Shown piece by piece: positions 7,976-16,903 of a DNA stretch of 64,000 nt. The position numbers were made by a program, and so were the translations under genes. The notes beneath the pieces were generated by a model. It had not been told where the DNA came from and searched no databases. It was given only the letters and a program-made list of their open reading frames with translations. Source of the stretch: Candidatus Marithrix sp. (lineage in GTDB: Bacteria; Pseudomonadota; Gammaproteobacteria; Beggiatoales; Beggiatoaceae); contig JADGDS010000002.1 of NCBI GenBank assembly GCA_016744775.1, positions 248,001 to 312,000 of the forward strand, in the 5' to 3' direction. Every line of letters begins with the position of its first letter. Position 1 is the first letter of the stretch.

Positions 7976-9346
7976 ATGTCAAGAAATGTTGATGTAGCGA
8001 TACTTGGAGCAGGTAGCGCAGGATTAAACGCATTTAGTCAAGTTAGACCAACTACTTCTAATGTTGTACTGATAAATGGTGGGCATTATGGTACTACTTG
8101 TGCCAGAGTTGGATGTATGCCATCAAAAGTATTAATCGAAGTCGCAAAAGAATATTCCAGAAGAGAACATTTTGAAAATTTTGGAATTAAAGGTAGTGAT
8201 CAATTAAGTATTGATGGTAAACAAGTTATGAACTATGTTCGTAGCTTACGCGATGCTTTTGTTGGGCGGGTAATGCAAGCCATTGATCAAATAGGTGATC
8301 ACAATATTAAAGGCTACGCTCGCTTTGTTGAACCTAATGTTTTAGAAGTAAATGGCGAACGTATTGAAGCCAAAAAAATAATTATTGCTACTGGTTCAAC
8401 ACCAATTGTACCATCTGAATGGCAAGATAAAGTCATTACTAGCGATGATTTTTTTGAATTAGAAACCTTACCTGATTCTATTGCCGTAATTGGATTAGGT
8501 GTTATTGGCAGTGAAATTGGACAAGCTTTAGCGCGTTTAGGTGTTAAAGTTATAGGTATAGAAAAATCATCTCAAATATGTGGAATTTCTGATCCAGCTA
8601 TTAATCAAATAGCAGTTGAAGAATTATCCAAAGATTTTGAACAGGTTTGGCTAAATACAACTGCGCAACTAACAAAAACCGCTGATGGTAGTATTGAAAT
8701 CAATGCTGACAATGGCAAATCAGCCACAGTTGATCTGGTTTTATCAGCAATTGGGCGTTCAGCTAACATTGAAAACCTTGGGCTTGAAATATCAGAATTA
8801 TCTATTAATCCCAATACCATGCAATTAGGTGATTTACCAATATTTATTGCTGGAGACGTAACATCGCATAATCCGATTTTACATGAGGCTGCTGATGATG
8901 GAGTAATTGCTGGTTATAATGCTACTCAAGATCAAATTCAAAGTTTTAAACGTCGCGTACCACTACAAATAGCTTTTACTGATCCACAAGTAGTTATAGT
9001 AGGTAAATCTTTCGCCGAATTAGACACACAAAAAATTCTAATTGGCGAACGCGGCTTTGTAATGCAAGGGCGTACCAAAGTCATGGCACGTACACATGGA
9101 CATTTACGTGTATATGCAGAACCAGAATTTGGACGCTTATTAGGTGCAGAAATGATGATACCAGACGGAGAATATGTAGGTCATTTTTTAGCATTAGCAA
9201 TCGAACAGCAAATGAAAGTCACAGATGTTTTAGTAACTCCCTTCTACCATCCAACAATAATGGAAGGTTTGGATGATGCTTTAAAAGCAATAGCGGCACA
9301 ATTGAAAGATAAAAAATCTATAAACCTATTGACAATGATTCCATAA
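7976..9346 (+). CDS. dihydrolipoyl dehydrogenase-like flavoprotein disulfide oxidoreductase
   Basis: The 456-residue enzyme has an N-terminal FAD motif (AILGAGSAGLNA) and the redox-active disulfide GTTCARVGCMPSK. A second dinucleotide motif for NAD(P)H (IGLGVIGSEIGQALARLG) follows, then an FAD-binding IFIAGDV segment and a C-terminal dimerisation domain with the FYHPTIMEGL His-Pro pair. These are all catalytic elements of the pyridine nucleotide disulfide oxidoreductase class I. The CARVGC active site is typical of a branch of stand-alone dihydrolipoamide dehydrogenase-like proteins rather than the CxNxGC of classical E3. No 2-oxoacid dehydrogenase genes are adjacent, so the physiological disulfide substrate is open. 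Confidence 0.85.
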   Translation: MSRNVDVAILGAGSAGLNAFSQVRPTTSNVVLINGGHYGTTCARVGCMPSKVLIEVAKEYSRREHFENFGIKGSDQLSIDGKQVMNYVRSLRDAFVGRVMQAIDQIGDHNIKGYARFVEPNVLEVNGERIEAKKIIIATGSTPIVPSEWQDKVITSDDFFELETLPDSIAVIGLGVIGSEIGQALARLGVKVIGIEKSSQICGISDPAINQIAVEELSKDFEQVWLNTTAQLTKTADGSIEINADNGKSATVDLVLSAIGRSANIENLGLEISELSINPNTMQLGDLPIFIAGDVTSHNPILHEAADDGVIAGYNATQDQIQSFKRRVPLQIAFTDPQVVIVGKSFAELDTQKILIGERGFVMQGRTKVMARTHGHLRVYAEPEFGRLLGAEMMIPDGEYVGHFLALAIEQQMKVTDVLVTPFYHPTIMEGLDDALKAIAAQLKDKKSINLLTMIP

Positions 9347-9352
9347 TAATGC

Positions 9353-9382
9353 TTGCTATTAATACTGTAATTAATATATAAT
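9353..9382 (+). promoter_or_regulatory. candidate sigma-70 promoter for the sigma-region-4-like gene
   Basis: A TTGCTA box at 9353-9358 and a perfect TATAAT at 9377-9382 are separated by 18 bases. They sit 28 bases upstream of the ATG at 9410, in AT-rich DNA. Such boxes occur by chance in AT-rich genomes. Confidence 0.45.
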
Positions 9383-9409
9383 ATTAATTTTTAATTAGCA
9401 AATAGCGAT

Positions 9410-11044
9410 ATGGAATCAAAAAATTTTTATAATGAATTAACTGATATTATTTCTACTTTCCCAGAACGCTCACGTATGATCGTGCAGCGTCGCTTAGGTT
9501 TTAATGGTATTTCTGATTCCTTAGAATCTATTGGTCAAGACTTCTCGGTGACACGAGAACGTGTCAGACAAATTGAATCCTCTTGTCTTTATACGATTAA
9601 TAAATCTTGCGGTGTAGTTTTAGCTAAGAAATTGAAAAAACTCTTAGTTAGGCGTAAAACTCCATTGTATATGAAAGATTTAGAACAAGAGGATGAATGG
9701 TTTCAAGGATTTTTAGAAAAACCAGTGTTCTTAGGACATTTAATAGAAAAATTAACAAGTTATCATGTATTTACCATCGATGATGCTTTAGTAATCACAC
9801 AAATTAATCGAGACGAATGGACTGATTTAAACGCAGAAACACTGGTAGCACTCAAAGAAAAAGAAACTGAAAGACTTTCTCCAGCCAAAGTAAAACAATT
9901 TCTTCGTAGCATAGCTAGTAATAAAAATGCTGGTGAACTGAGTCAATTATTATATGATTCGATTGAAGAAAAATTACATTATGCGTCACCACAAGGCAAA
10001 GGCGCACCAATCTTATGTAGTGTAGGGCGTGGATTATCAAATATTTTAACAGGCTTATTAGTAGAAGCTACAGAGCCTTTACATTATACTGAATTAGCAA
10101 CACGTTGCTCAGATGTATTAGGTAGGCATGTTGAAGGTTATGTACATAATAGCTTAAAAGATTTAGCCTATTTGTATGGACGTGGGATTTATGGAACACT
10201 AGATCATTTTCCAAAAATCAACAAGAAAGATATTTTAGCTGCTACGGAAAAAATTATCTCTCAAGGACCCGCTGAACGTCAATGGAGTTGCAGTGAGTTA
10301 CTTTCAAAGTTAAAAAATAAATTTAAAAGCTCAGAGTTAAATAAATATACACTTAATATTATTCTATCGGACTCGAACAAATTAAAATCAGTTGGTAGAT
10401 TGATGTGGATTAAAAAACGTAAAGCTGGTGATGTGTCACGGGTTGATTTACAACAAACTGTTACTAATGTTATTAAAACAGCCACAAATCCAATTTATAC
10501 CAATGAAATTAAAGAATTTATTTTAAAACAACGAGGTTTAGACGAATATTTTACAATATTGCCGACTGCTGAGATTGCGCGTATCAAACCTAATCTTTGG
10601 GGTTTGGTAGAGAGAGATTTTTTACTGACTAAAAAAGAACGTCAACAAGTAATTGGTACTTTATTAAAAGTATTAGAAAAACGTCAGCAAGGTTTGCATA
10701 TTTCGGAATTAAAAAATACTCTGCTGAAAGAAAAAGTTTTAGTGTCAGATGAGTTTAGCAATTATATGGCTATGAGTCTTGCGCAAACTGATTCTCGTTT
10801 AAAGGTACGTCGTGGGCAAATACTTGGTTTGGCAAGTTGGAAAGATGGTCAAAGAATTACTATTAGAGAAGCTGTGGAAGAAGTAGCTCAAGATATTACT
10901 ATTCCAATGACCATGTTGGAATTAAGAGATGAAGTTGAAAAAATTGTTAAACATGAAGTTAAACAACCTTTACATCGTTTATTAGAAAACGCTGGCTTGA
11001 TACGTGATGAGCAAACAAATACTTGGTATAAACAGGCTGTGTAG
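9410..11044 (+). CDS. sigma-70 region 4-like HTH protein with repeated winged-helix (HARE-HTH-like) domains
   Basis: The 544-residue protein starts with a segment like sigma-70 region 4 (residues 10-60: ERSRMIVQRRLGFNG, then SVTRERVRQIESSCL), the -35 recognition helix-turn-helix. No sigma regions 2 or 3 are present. The rest is a series of units of about 80 residues that resemble winged-helix HB1/HARE-HTH domains (about 210-275, 350-410, 415-490). It is predicted cytoplasmic and DNA-associated. It cannot work as a standard sigma factor without region 2. It overlaps waaA by 1 base, but that gene may simply be downstream in the transcript. The function is unknown. Confidence 0.6.
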   Translation: MESKNFYNELTDIISTFPERSRMIVQRRLGFNGISDSLESIGQDFSVTRERVRQIESSCLYTINKSCGVVLAKKLKKLLVRRKTPLYMKDLEQEDEWFQGFLEKPVFLGHLIEKLTSYHVFTIDDALVITQINRDEWTDLNAETLVALKEKETERLSPAKVKQFLRSIASNKNAGELSQLLYDSIEEKLHYASPQGKGAPILCSVGRGLSNILTGLLVEATEPLHYTELATRCSDVLGRHVEGYVHNSLKDLAYLYGRGIYGTLDHFPKINKKDILAATEKIISQGPAERQWSCSELLSKLKNKFKSSELNKYTLNIILSDSNKLKSVGRLMWIKKRKAGDVSRVDLQQTVTNVIKTATNPIYTNEIKEFILKQRGLDEYFTILPTAEIARIKPNLWGLVERDFLLTKKERQQVIGTLLKVLEKRQQGLHISELKNTLLKEKVLVSDEFSNYMAMSLAQTDSRLKVRRGQILGLASWKDGQRITIREAVEEVAQDITIPMTMLELRDEVEKIVKHEVKQPLHRLLENAGLIRDEQTNTWYKQAV

Positions 11045-12282
11045 TGCATTTTATTTATAGTGCGTTATTTTATTTATTAGTTCCTTTTATAATACTACGT
11101 TTAGTTTGGCGTGGTATCAAAGCTCCTCTTTATTGGCAACGTTGGTTGGAACGTTTTGCTTGTGGTTCTTCTAATATCCCTCAAGGGGGGATTTGGCTAC
11201 ATGCGGTTTCTATGGGAGAAGTGCAAGCAGCTATACCACTGATCAAAGCTTTAATTCGCCATTTTCCTCAGTATTCCATTTTAGTTACTACTATGACTCC
11301 TACCGGCTCACAAAGAGTTGAGGAAGTTTTTGGCAAACAAGTATCACATGTTTATTTGCCTTATGATTTACCGGGAGCTATGGGGCGTTTTTTAAATAAG
11401 ATACAGCCACGTTTGTTAATTATTATGGAGACTGAGTTATGGCCAAATTTATTATACTCTTGTAAGAAGCGACAAATTCCTGTGATATTGGCAAATGCTA
11501 GATTATCAGCAAATTCTGCCGCTGCTTATAAACGCATCAATAGTTTGGTAACGCAGATGTTTAGTGGAATTACAGCAGTTGCGGCTCAAACATCTTTAGA
11601 TGCGGCGCGGTTTATTCAATTGGGTATGGCAGCAAGGAAGGTGCATATAACTGGTAGTATTAAATTTGATGCTGATAATTTATCTGTAGATGATGAATTC
11701 CATATACAGCGGCGAGTTTGGATTGCCGCTAGCACTCATGAAGGCGAAGAAGATATTGTATTAGAAGCTTTTGCTGAATTAAAGCTACACATAAAAGACT
11801 TATTGCTAATTTTAGTTCCACGTCATCCAGAACGCTTTAATAAAGTAGCGGTTAAATGTCAAAATACCAAATTTATTACTAGCAGACGTAGCGAAGAAAA
11901 TAAAATCAATCTGAACACTGATATTTATCTAGGCGATACTATGGGTGAATTACCTTTATTATATGCGGCTAGTGATATTGCTTTTGTTGGTGGAAGTTTA
12001 GTTGCTGTTGGTGGGCATAATTCATTAGAACCAGCCGCTCTTGGTTTACCTGTAATTATGGGTCAACATGTATTTGAATGTGAAGCAATTTTTAAAAGTT
12101 TATTACAAGCTGAAGCGGCTACACAAGTGAATAATCGCGCCCAATTAATTTTAGCTGTCATAATGTATTTTAGTAATCATCAACTGAAAACAGAGACAGG
12201 AGAAAATGGACGCTTATTTGTCAAAAAAAATCAAGGAGCTTTAGAAGCTTTATTGAATATCATAACTCGTTTAACAAAATAA
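11044..12282 (+). CDS. waaA: 3-deoxy-D-manno-octulosonic acid (Kdo) transferase
   Basis: The 412-residue protein uses a GTG start that overlaps the TAG stop of the preceding gene by 1 base. It has an N-terminal membrane anchor (about residues 2-20) and the family motifs GGIWLHAVSMGEVQA, LVTTMTPTGSQR, MPRLLI-type METELWPNLL, and ILANARLS. The C-terminal half contains VAFVGGSL and GGHNSLEPAA, the nucleotide-sugar site. WaaA adds Kdo from CMP-Kdo to lipid IVA on the cytoplasmic face of the inner membrane, an essential lipopolysaccharide step. It is followed by a large palindromic repeat rather than another LPS gene. Confidence 0.95.
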   Translation: MHFIYSALFYLLVPFIILRLVWRGIKAPLYWQRWLERFACGSSNIPQGGIWLHAVSMGEVQAAIPLIKALIRHFPQYSILVTTMTPTGSQRVEEVFGKQVSHVYLPYDLPGAMGRFLNKIQPRLLIIMETELWPNLLYSCKKRQIPVILANARLSANSAAAYKRINSLVTQMFSGITAVAAQTSLDAARFIQLGMAARKVHITGSIKFDADNLSVDDEFHIQRRVWIAASTHEGEEDIVLEAFAELKLHIKDLLLILVPRHPERFNKVAVKCQNTKFITSRRSEENKINLNTDIYLGDTMGELPLLYAASDIAFVGGSLVAVGGHNSLEPAALGLPVIMGQHVFECEAIFKSLLQAEAATQVNNRAQLILAVIMYFSNHQLKTETGENGRLFVKKNQGALEALLNIITRLTK

Positions 12283-12287
12283 TTTTA

Positions 12288-12383
12288 AAATCCCCCCTAG
12301 CCCCCCTTTGTTAAAGGGGGGAATGAAAAATATAAATTATTTGATTGTCCCCCCCTTTAACAAAGGGGGGTTAGGGGGGATTT
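12288..12383. repeat. GC-rich palindromic MITE-like element between waaA and pdxJ
   Basis: Two inverted arms, 12288-12321 and about 12349-12383, contain runs of C and G (CCCCCCTTTGTTAAAGGGGGG and its complement) around a short AT-rich loop. Each arm is itself partly self-complementary. The GC content contrasts sharply with the surroundings. Similar structures lie at 37112-37231 and 48140-48246. A transcript through it would fold strongly and may end or stabilise the waaA mRNA. Confidence 0.8.
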
Positions 12384-12407
12384 AAAGTAATAAAGAAAAA
12401 ATATATT

Positions 12408-13124
12408 ATGAAAAATCCCATATTTTTAGGTGTAAATATTGACCATGTTGCAACTATCAGACAAGCCCGAGGCACTCGTTATCCTGATCCTATTCAGGCT
12501 GCTATTGAGGCTGAATCAGCAGGTGCAGATTTAATAACTTTACATTTACGCGAAGATCGCCGGCATATTCAAGATCGCGATGTGTTGTTATTGAAAGATG
12601 TGTTACAGACTCGTATGAATTTAGAAATGGCTGTTACTGAAGAAATGTTAGTTTTTGCAGAAACTATTCAGCCACATGATGTATGTTTAGTGCCAGAACG
12701 ACGTGAAGAATTAACTACTGAAGGTGGGCTTGATGTGGTTGGGCAAATTGATCGTATGAAAGAGGCTTGTGAAAGATTAGCCGCTGTTGGAACACGAGTT
12801 TCTTTATTTATAGATGCTGATATTGCACAAATTGATGCCGCTAAAGAGGTTGGGGCTCCAGTAATTGAAATTCATACAGGGCACTTTGCAGATGCTACTG
12901 AGACTCTTGAACAAATATTAACAGCAGTTAAACATGGTGCAGAAATAGGCTTACAAGTGAATGCTGGGCATGGTTTGCATTATCATAATGTCGCAGAAAT
13001 TGCAGCAATTCCAGAAATCCAAGAACTAAATATTGGACATGCAATTATAGCTCGGGCATTGTTTACTGGCTTTAATGAGGCGGTGCGAGAAATGAAACGT
13101 TTGATGGTAGAAGCTCGTAGTTAG
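12408..13124 (+). CDS. pdxJ: pyridoxine 5'-phosphate synthase
   Basis: The 238-residue TIM-barrel enzyme opens with [20 protein letters not shown], the PdxJ signature that holds the phosphate site and catalytic residues. [17 protein letters not shown] follows, then [10 protein letters not shown] and [13 protein letters not shown] near the C-terminus. PdxJ condenses 1-deoxy-D-xylulose 5-phosphate with 3-amino-2-oxopropyl phosphate to form pyridoxine 5'-phosphate in de novo vitamin B6 synthesis. The gene stands alone after the palindromic element. Its 3' flank carries a single arm of a similar C-rich repeat (13124-13146). Confidence 0.96.
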   Translation: MKNPIFLGVNIDHVATIRQARGTRYPDPIQAAIEAESAGADLITLHLREDRRHIQDRDVLLLKDVLQTRMNLEMAVTEEMLVFAETIQPHDVCLVPERREELTTEGGLDVVGQIDRMKEACERLAAVGTRVSLFIDADIAQIDAAKEVGAPVIEIHTGHFADATETLEQILTAVKHGAEIGLQVNAGHGLHYHNVAEIAAIPEIQELNIGHAIIARALFTGFNEAVREMKRLMVEARS

Positions 13125-13164
13125 GAAGCCCCCCAGCCCCCAAAATTAGACGTAAACTTAAACA

Positions 13165-14826
13165 ATGTCAAAACAAATCTCAATTACAGTTGGTCAATAT
13201 TCAGAAGCTGGGCGTAAAGAAATAAATCAAGATGCTTTTGGGGTTTTTTCTCCGTCTGAACCTTTATTAAGCACTAAGGGAATAGTTGCTGTAATTGCTG
13301 ATGGTGTTAGTAGCAGTGAAGCTGGTGATCAAGCTAGTAAAGCTGCTGTTGAAAATTTTTTGAATGACTATTTTAGTACTCCTGAATCTTGGACAGTTAA
13401 AACTGCGGGGCAGAAAATTTTAACTGCTATGAACAGTTGGTTATATGGGCAAGGTTATCATATTTATGGAACTAATAAGGGTTTAATTACTACTTTAAGT
13501 GCTTTGGTGATTAAATCTACTAAGGCTTATTTATTTCATATTGGTGATAGTAGGATATATCGTTTACGTGAAGGAGTACTAAAATGTTTAACTCAAGATC
13601 ATCGCGTTCGGGTATCTAAAGACAAGGAATATTTATCTCGTGCATTAGGTATAGAACTTCATTTAAAAATAGATTATCGAGAACTTGCAGTTGAAGAAGG
13701 TGATCAGTTTATTTTTGTTACTGATGGTGTATATGAATATGTAAGTGATAAGTTGATTTTGGAATCAGTTACTGAAAATGATTTAAATCAAGCCTGTGAA
13801 AAACTTAGTAAAATAGCATTTTCTAATGATAGTCCAGATAATCTGACTTGCCAAATTGTACGTGTTGATAATTTACCTAAACAAGATATTGAGGGTTTTT
13901 ATCAGCAATTAACTGAGTTACCTTTTCCACCAGCTTTAGATCAAGGTATGATTTTAGATGGTTATAAAGTTATACGTGAGTTATATGCGAGTAATCGCAC
14001 TCAATTATATTTAGCGGTTGATCAAGATACAAATAAAAAGGTGATTCTAAAAACTCCGTCAATGAGCTTTGAGGATGATCCTGCTTATATTGATTTATTT
14101 TTGCATGAAGAATGGGTTGGTAAACGGATAAATCATCCACATGTGATGAAAGTTTATGAACATAAGAAACATCGTAAATTTTTATATTCTGCCGCTGAAT
14201 ATATTGAGGGGCAAACTTTACGTCAGTGGATGAATGATCATCCCAAACCTAGCTTAGTTGAAACTAGGGAGATTGTAAATCAAATTAAAAATGGATTACG
14301 GGCATTTCATCGTATGGAAATGATTCATCAAGATATGAAACCTGAAAATATCATGATAGATCAACACGGTACTGTGAAGATAATAGATTTTGGTTCTACT
14401 AAAATTGCTGGTTTAGAAGAAATTACAACTCCTTTGGAAAGAATCAATTTATTAGGAACTAAAAATTATACTGCTCCAGAATCTTTGCTAGGTTATAGCG
14501 GCAGCGTGCAAACTGATGTATTTTCTCTGGGTGTTATTACTTATGAAATGCTAACTGGTAAAATACCTTATAAGAATAATAAAACTTATATTTCAGCTTC
14601 CTCAATTCCAATATGGGTAGATAATGTATTAAGAACTGCGGTTCATCCTGATCCGAAAAAACGTTATGAATCTACTACTGAATTTGTAAAAGCACTATCT
14701 CAACCTACTACGCAATCTAGTTCAATGCTAGAGAAATATCCGCTTACTTTTTGGAAGCGGAGTGCTGTTATCTCTTTTATGCTTAATTTGATCTTGATTT
14801 TATTGGTTTTGATTTTAGTTTATTGA
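13165..14826 (+). CDS. fused PP2C-type protein phosphatase and Ser/Thr protein kinase with C-terminal membrane anchor
   Basis: The 553-residue protein has an N-terminal PP2C domain (about 5-235) with the metal-site residues GRKEINQDAFG, IADGVSSSE, HIGDSRIYRL, FVTDGVYE and SPDNLT. A Hanks-type kinase domain (about 265-515) follows, with VILKTP (ATP lysine), IHQDMKPENIM (catalytic loop, Gln in place of the usual Arg) and IIDFGSTK (DFG). A hydrophobic helix (about 531-551) ends the protein, so both catalytic domains face the cytoplasm. The glycine-rich loop is weak. Kinase and phosphatase of opposite activity in one chain suggest a self-contained switch; substrates are unknown. Confidence 0.88.
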   Translation: MSKQISITVGQYSEAGRKEINQDAFGVFSPSEPLLSTKGIVAVIADGVSSSEAGDQASKAAVENFLNDYFSTPESWTVKTAGQKILTAMNSWLYGQGYHIYGTNKGLITTLSALVIKSTKAYLFHIGDSRIYRLREGVLKCLTQDHRVRVSKDKEYLSRALGIELHLKIDYRELAVEEGDQFIFVTDGVYEYVSDKLILESVTENDLNQACEKLSKIAFSNDSPDNLTCQIVRVDNLPKQDIEGFYQQLTELPFPPALDQGMILDGYKVIRELYASNRTQLYLAVDQDTNKKVILKTPSMSFEDDPAYIDLFLHEEWVGKRINHPHVMKVYEHKKHRKFLYSAAEYIEGQTLRQWMNDHPKPSLVETREIVNQIKNGLRAFHRMEMIHQDMKPENIMIDQHGTVKIIDFGSTKIAGLEEITTPLERINLLGTKNYTAPESLLGYSGSVQTDVFSLGVITYEMLTGKIPYKNNKTYISASSIPIWVDNVLRTAVHPDPKKRYESTTEFVKALSQPTTQSSSMLEKYPLTFWKRSAVISFMLNLILILLVLILVY

Positions 14827-14835
14827 TTATAGTTA

Positions 14836-15588
14836 TCATGTGTTTATCCCAATTTTTGCTGATTTAATTCGTAAATTATTTTTGTCAGGATAATGGGCAA
14901 TAATATCCAGTTTACCACCAGTTGCTTCTACATAACGACATAAAGTATTTAAATATATATCTATATTATTTTCTAATTGAATTATATTATCTGCCGAATC
15001 AACATTTAAAAGTCTAGCCAACTGTTCCTTGGATAAATGTTGAATTTTTCTAAGTTTATTGATAGCTATTACTTCTGTTGACTGATGTTTTGACAAAATA
15101 ATTAATATTTTCTTAGTTTTTTGTCGAACTTTTTGAGATGCCCACTTTGCCTGTAAGACATGCTCTAATTTAGGAATGAGTTCATGCTTTTGTAACGTTT
15201 GACATGAATCAATCCATTTTATTGCCAAACCTGCCCAATAATCAGAACCTTGTTCCAAGCCACAAATAACTGTTTCTAACAAAGGTAAAGTGGAAAGAAG
15301 TGAAAAAGGAAGATATAAATTACTCAAATAATCTTTAACATTATTTAAAAATATCTCATAATCTTGTTCTAAAATAGGTAATAAAGGAATCCAAAAATTA
15401 TTTTCACCCAAAAAAACTAATTGTTCACGCGAAGATACAATCCAACAACCATCTTTAGTGAAACCAAATTCAGAATCTTTATAACTAAAAATAGGTAGCC
15501 AAGTTATTTGCTTTTCTTTGATAATATTCACTTGCCACTGCAAATGCGAATATGTATTTAATAAATATGAAATTTCTACTTTATTCAT
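14836..15588 (-). CDS. unknown N-terminal domain fused to a C-terminal XRE-type HTH, antitoxin- or immunity-like
   Basis: The 250-residue protein has no recognised N-terminal domain (about 1-170, rich in aromatic and leucine residues). Its C-terminus (about 175-245) looks like a lambda-repressor-type HTH: INKLRKIQHLSKEQLARLLN, then YLNTLCRYVEATGGKLDII, the segment seen in XRE antitoxins and small regulators. It starts 4 bases after the toxin-like gene at 15593-15991 and is on the same strand. This suggests it neutralises or regulates that protein. The role is inferred from context; no HTH-target site was identified. Confidence 0.5.
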   Translation of the reverse strand: MNKVEISYLLNTYSHLQWQVNIIKEKQITWLPIFSYKDSEFGFTKDGCWIVSSREQLVFLGENNFWIPLLPILEQDYEIFLNNVKDYLSNLYLPFSLLSTLPLLETVICGLEQGSDYWAGLAIKWIDSCQTLQKHELIPKLEHVLQAKWASQKVRQKTKKILIILSKHQSTEVIAINKLRKIQHLSKEQLARLLNVDSADNIIQLENNIDIYLNTLCRYVEATGGKLDIIAHYPDKNNLRIKSAKIGINT

Positions 15589-15592
15589 TTCA

Positions 15593-15991
15593 TTAATGCC
15601 CTTTTAAGTGAATTAAAATAATTCCTATACGATTCATTTCATTAACAAAGTGTTCTCGCATGAAAGGGGTCCAATTTTGCCAAAAATGTCCACTAGCTTC
15701 ATTGGTAATGATACTACCATTCGGTTCTCTTTTAAACATGCCGCCTAACACCACTGATTCATCTGCGCCAATACATCTTGCTAATTGTTGATGAGGTGAA
15801 CCAGTTAAGCCAACAGCACTAGGATTTTTCGGCTTACCAACGATAAAGATATTTTGATTTGGATCAAAGATAAATTCAACACCATAAGTATGTGGATAAT
15901 AATTTATAAGAGCTTTAATAGATTTGACACGATAACTAACCTCTATTACTCCGGCTACTGGTCCTGAACCTAAATGATTTATTTTCAACAA
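15593..15991 (-). CDS. stand-alone toxin-like domain (resembles polymorphic toxin type 43)
   Basis: The 132-residue protein contains the segments [33 protein letters not shown] and [19 protein letters not shown]. Their order and the conserved SGH and NWTP residues recall the C-terminal toxin domain called polymorphic toxin type 43, which normally sits at the end of a long secreted protein. Here it is free, without a signal or delivery domain. It overlaps the end of pyrE by 7 bases and is followed after 4 bases by an HTH-containing protein, which could be its partner. The family match is from memory of sequence patterns and needs a profile search. Confidence 0.5.
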   Translation of the reverse strand: MLKINHLGSGPVAGVIEVSYRVKSIKALINYYPHTYGVEFIFDPNQNIFIVGKPKNPSAVGLTGSPHQQLARCIGADESVVLGGMFKREPNGSIITNEASGHFWQNWTPFMREHFVNEMNRIGIILIHLKGH

Positions 15992-16629
15992 ACACCATAT
16001 TCCTCACGATAAGCCTTAATAGCTGCCAAGTCTTTTGTTCCTTCTGGCTGTTGTTCAAGATATTGAATTAGTTGATCTAAATTTACGATGCTAGTTACTG
16101 GTATATTATATTGTTGTTCAATTTCCTGAATTGCTGATAATTTGCTTTGTCCACGTTCTTGGCGATTTAGGGCTATTACTACTCCAACTAATTCTGCTCC
16201 AGCAGCTTGAATAATTTCTACTGCTTCACGTATTGCCGTACCAGCACTGATTACATCATCAATTAATAATACGCGACCCTTTAGTGGTGCACCAACAATA
16301 TTACCCCCTTCTCCATGATCTTTAGTTTCTTTACGATTAAAACAATAAGGTAGATTACGTTGATGATGATCAGCTAAGGCAATACTAGTAGTAGTTACTA
16401 GAGGAATACCCTTATAAGCTGGACCAAATAATAAGTCAAATTCTATCTTAGCTTGTTCAATTGTTTGTGCATAAAAACGCCCAAGCTGCGCAATAGCTTG
16501 ACCATCATTAAATAATCCCATATTAAAAAAATAGGGGCTTTGTCGTCCAGATTTAAGTGTAAAATTGCCAAAACGTAATACATTTTGAGTAATCGCAAAT
16601 TCTAAAAATTGTTGTTGATAGGTGTGCAT
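15985..16629 (-). CDS. pyrE: orotate phosphoribosyltransferase
   Basis: The 214-residue enzyme has the OPRT N-terminus [18 protein letters not shown] and GPAYKGIPL, the dimer-exchanged loop [13 protein letters not shown] that supplies catalytic Lys and His residues, and the PRPP-binding motif [16 protein letters not shown]. It converts orotate and PRPP to OMP in pyrimidine synthesis. An AAGGAA ribosome binding site lies 9 bases before the start on the minus strand. It is the first gene of a minus-strand unit with the toxin-like and HTH genes, which overlap or nearly abut it. Confidence 0.96.
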   Translation of the reverse strand: MHTYQQQFLEFAITQNVLRFGNFTLKSGRQSPYFFNMGLFNDGQAIAQLGRFYAQTIEQAKIEFDLLFGPAYKGIPLVTTTSIALADHHQRNLPYCFNRKETKDHGEGGNIVGAPLKGRVLLIDDVISAGTAIREAVEIIQAAGAELVGVVIALNRQERGQSKLSAIQEIEQQYNIPVTSIVNLDQLIQYLEQQPEGTKDLAAIKAYREEYGVC

Positions 16630-16696
16630 ATCGTGATTATTCCTTAATAATGATATAATAATATTTCAATCACATATAAACAGATAAATTTATACA

Positions 16697-16832
16697 ATGA
16701 TAAATGAATTGTTTTACATAAGCGATTATGCTTTTTATGTTTGGACAATTTTATTATTCCTTTAAAACATGAACGTAAATTGTTACATACATTAGCTCGC
16801 AAATCAAGGAGACAAAAAACATAAGAAACGTT
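16697..16832 (+). pseudogene. degenerate second copy of ccmD and the start of ccmE
   Basis: This segment matches 17921-18114 almost base for base, from the ccmD ATG to the codons after the ccmE start. It lacks two internal pieces: about 34 bases (17973-18006) and about 24 bases between CAAAA repeats (18076-18099). The first deletion shifts the frame, so only MINELFYISDYAFYVWTILLFL can be read before a stop. The match ends at 16832, where unrelated sequence leading to the PD-(D/E)XK gene begins. Confidence 0.9.
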
Positions 16833-16845
16833 CCTTTATTAAAAC

Positions 16846-16872
16846 TTGATATTTATTTATATTTTGTATAAA
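16846..16872 (+). promoter_or_regulatory. weak candidate promoter for the PD-(D/E)XK-like gene
   Basis: TTGATA at 16846-16851 and TATAAA at 16867-16872 are separated by 15 bases, slightly short for sigma-70. They lie just after the ccmDE remnant and 31 bases before the ATG. Confidence 0.25.
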
Positions 16873-16903
16873 CTGCATAAGTTTTAGTTGGTGGAACTGT
16901 ATC

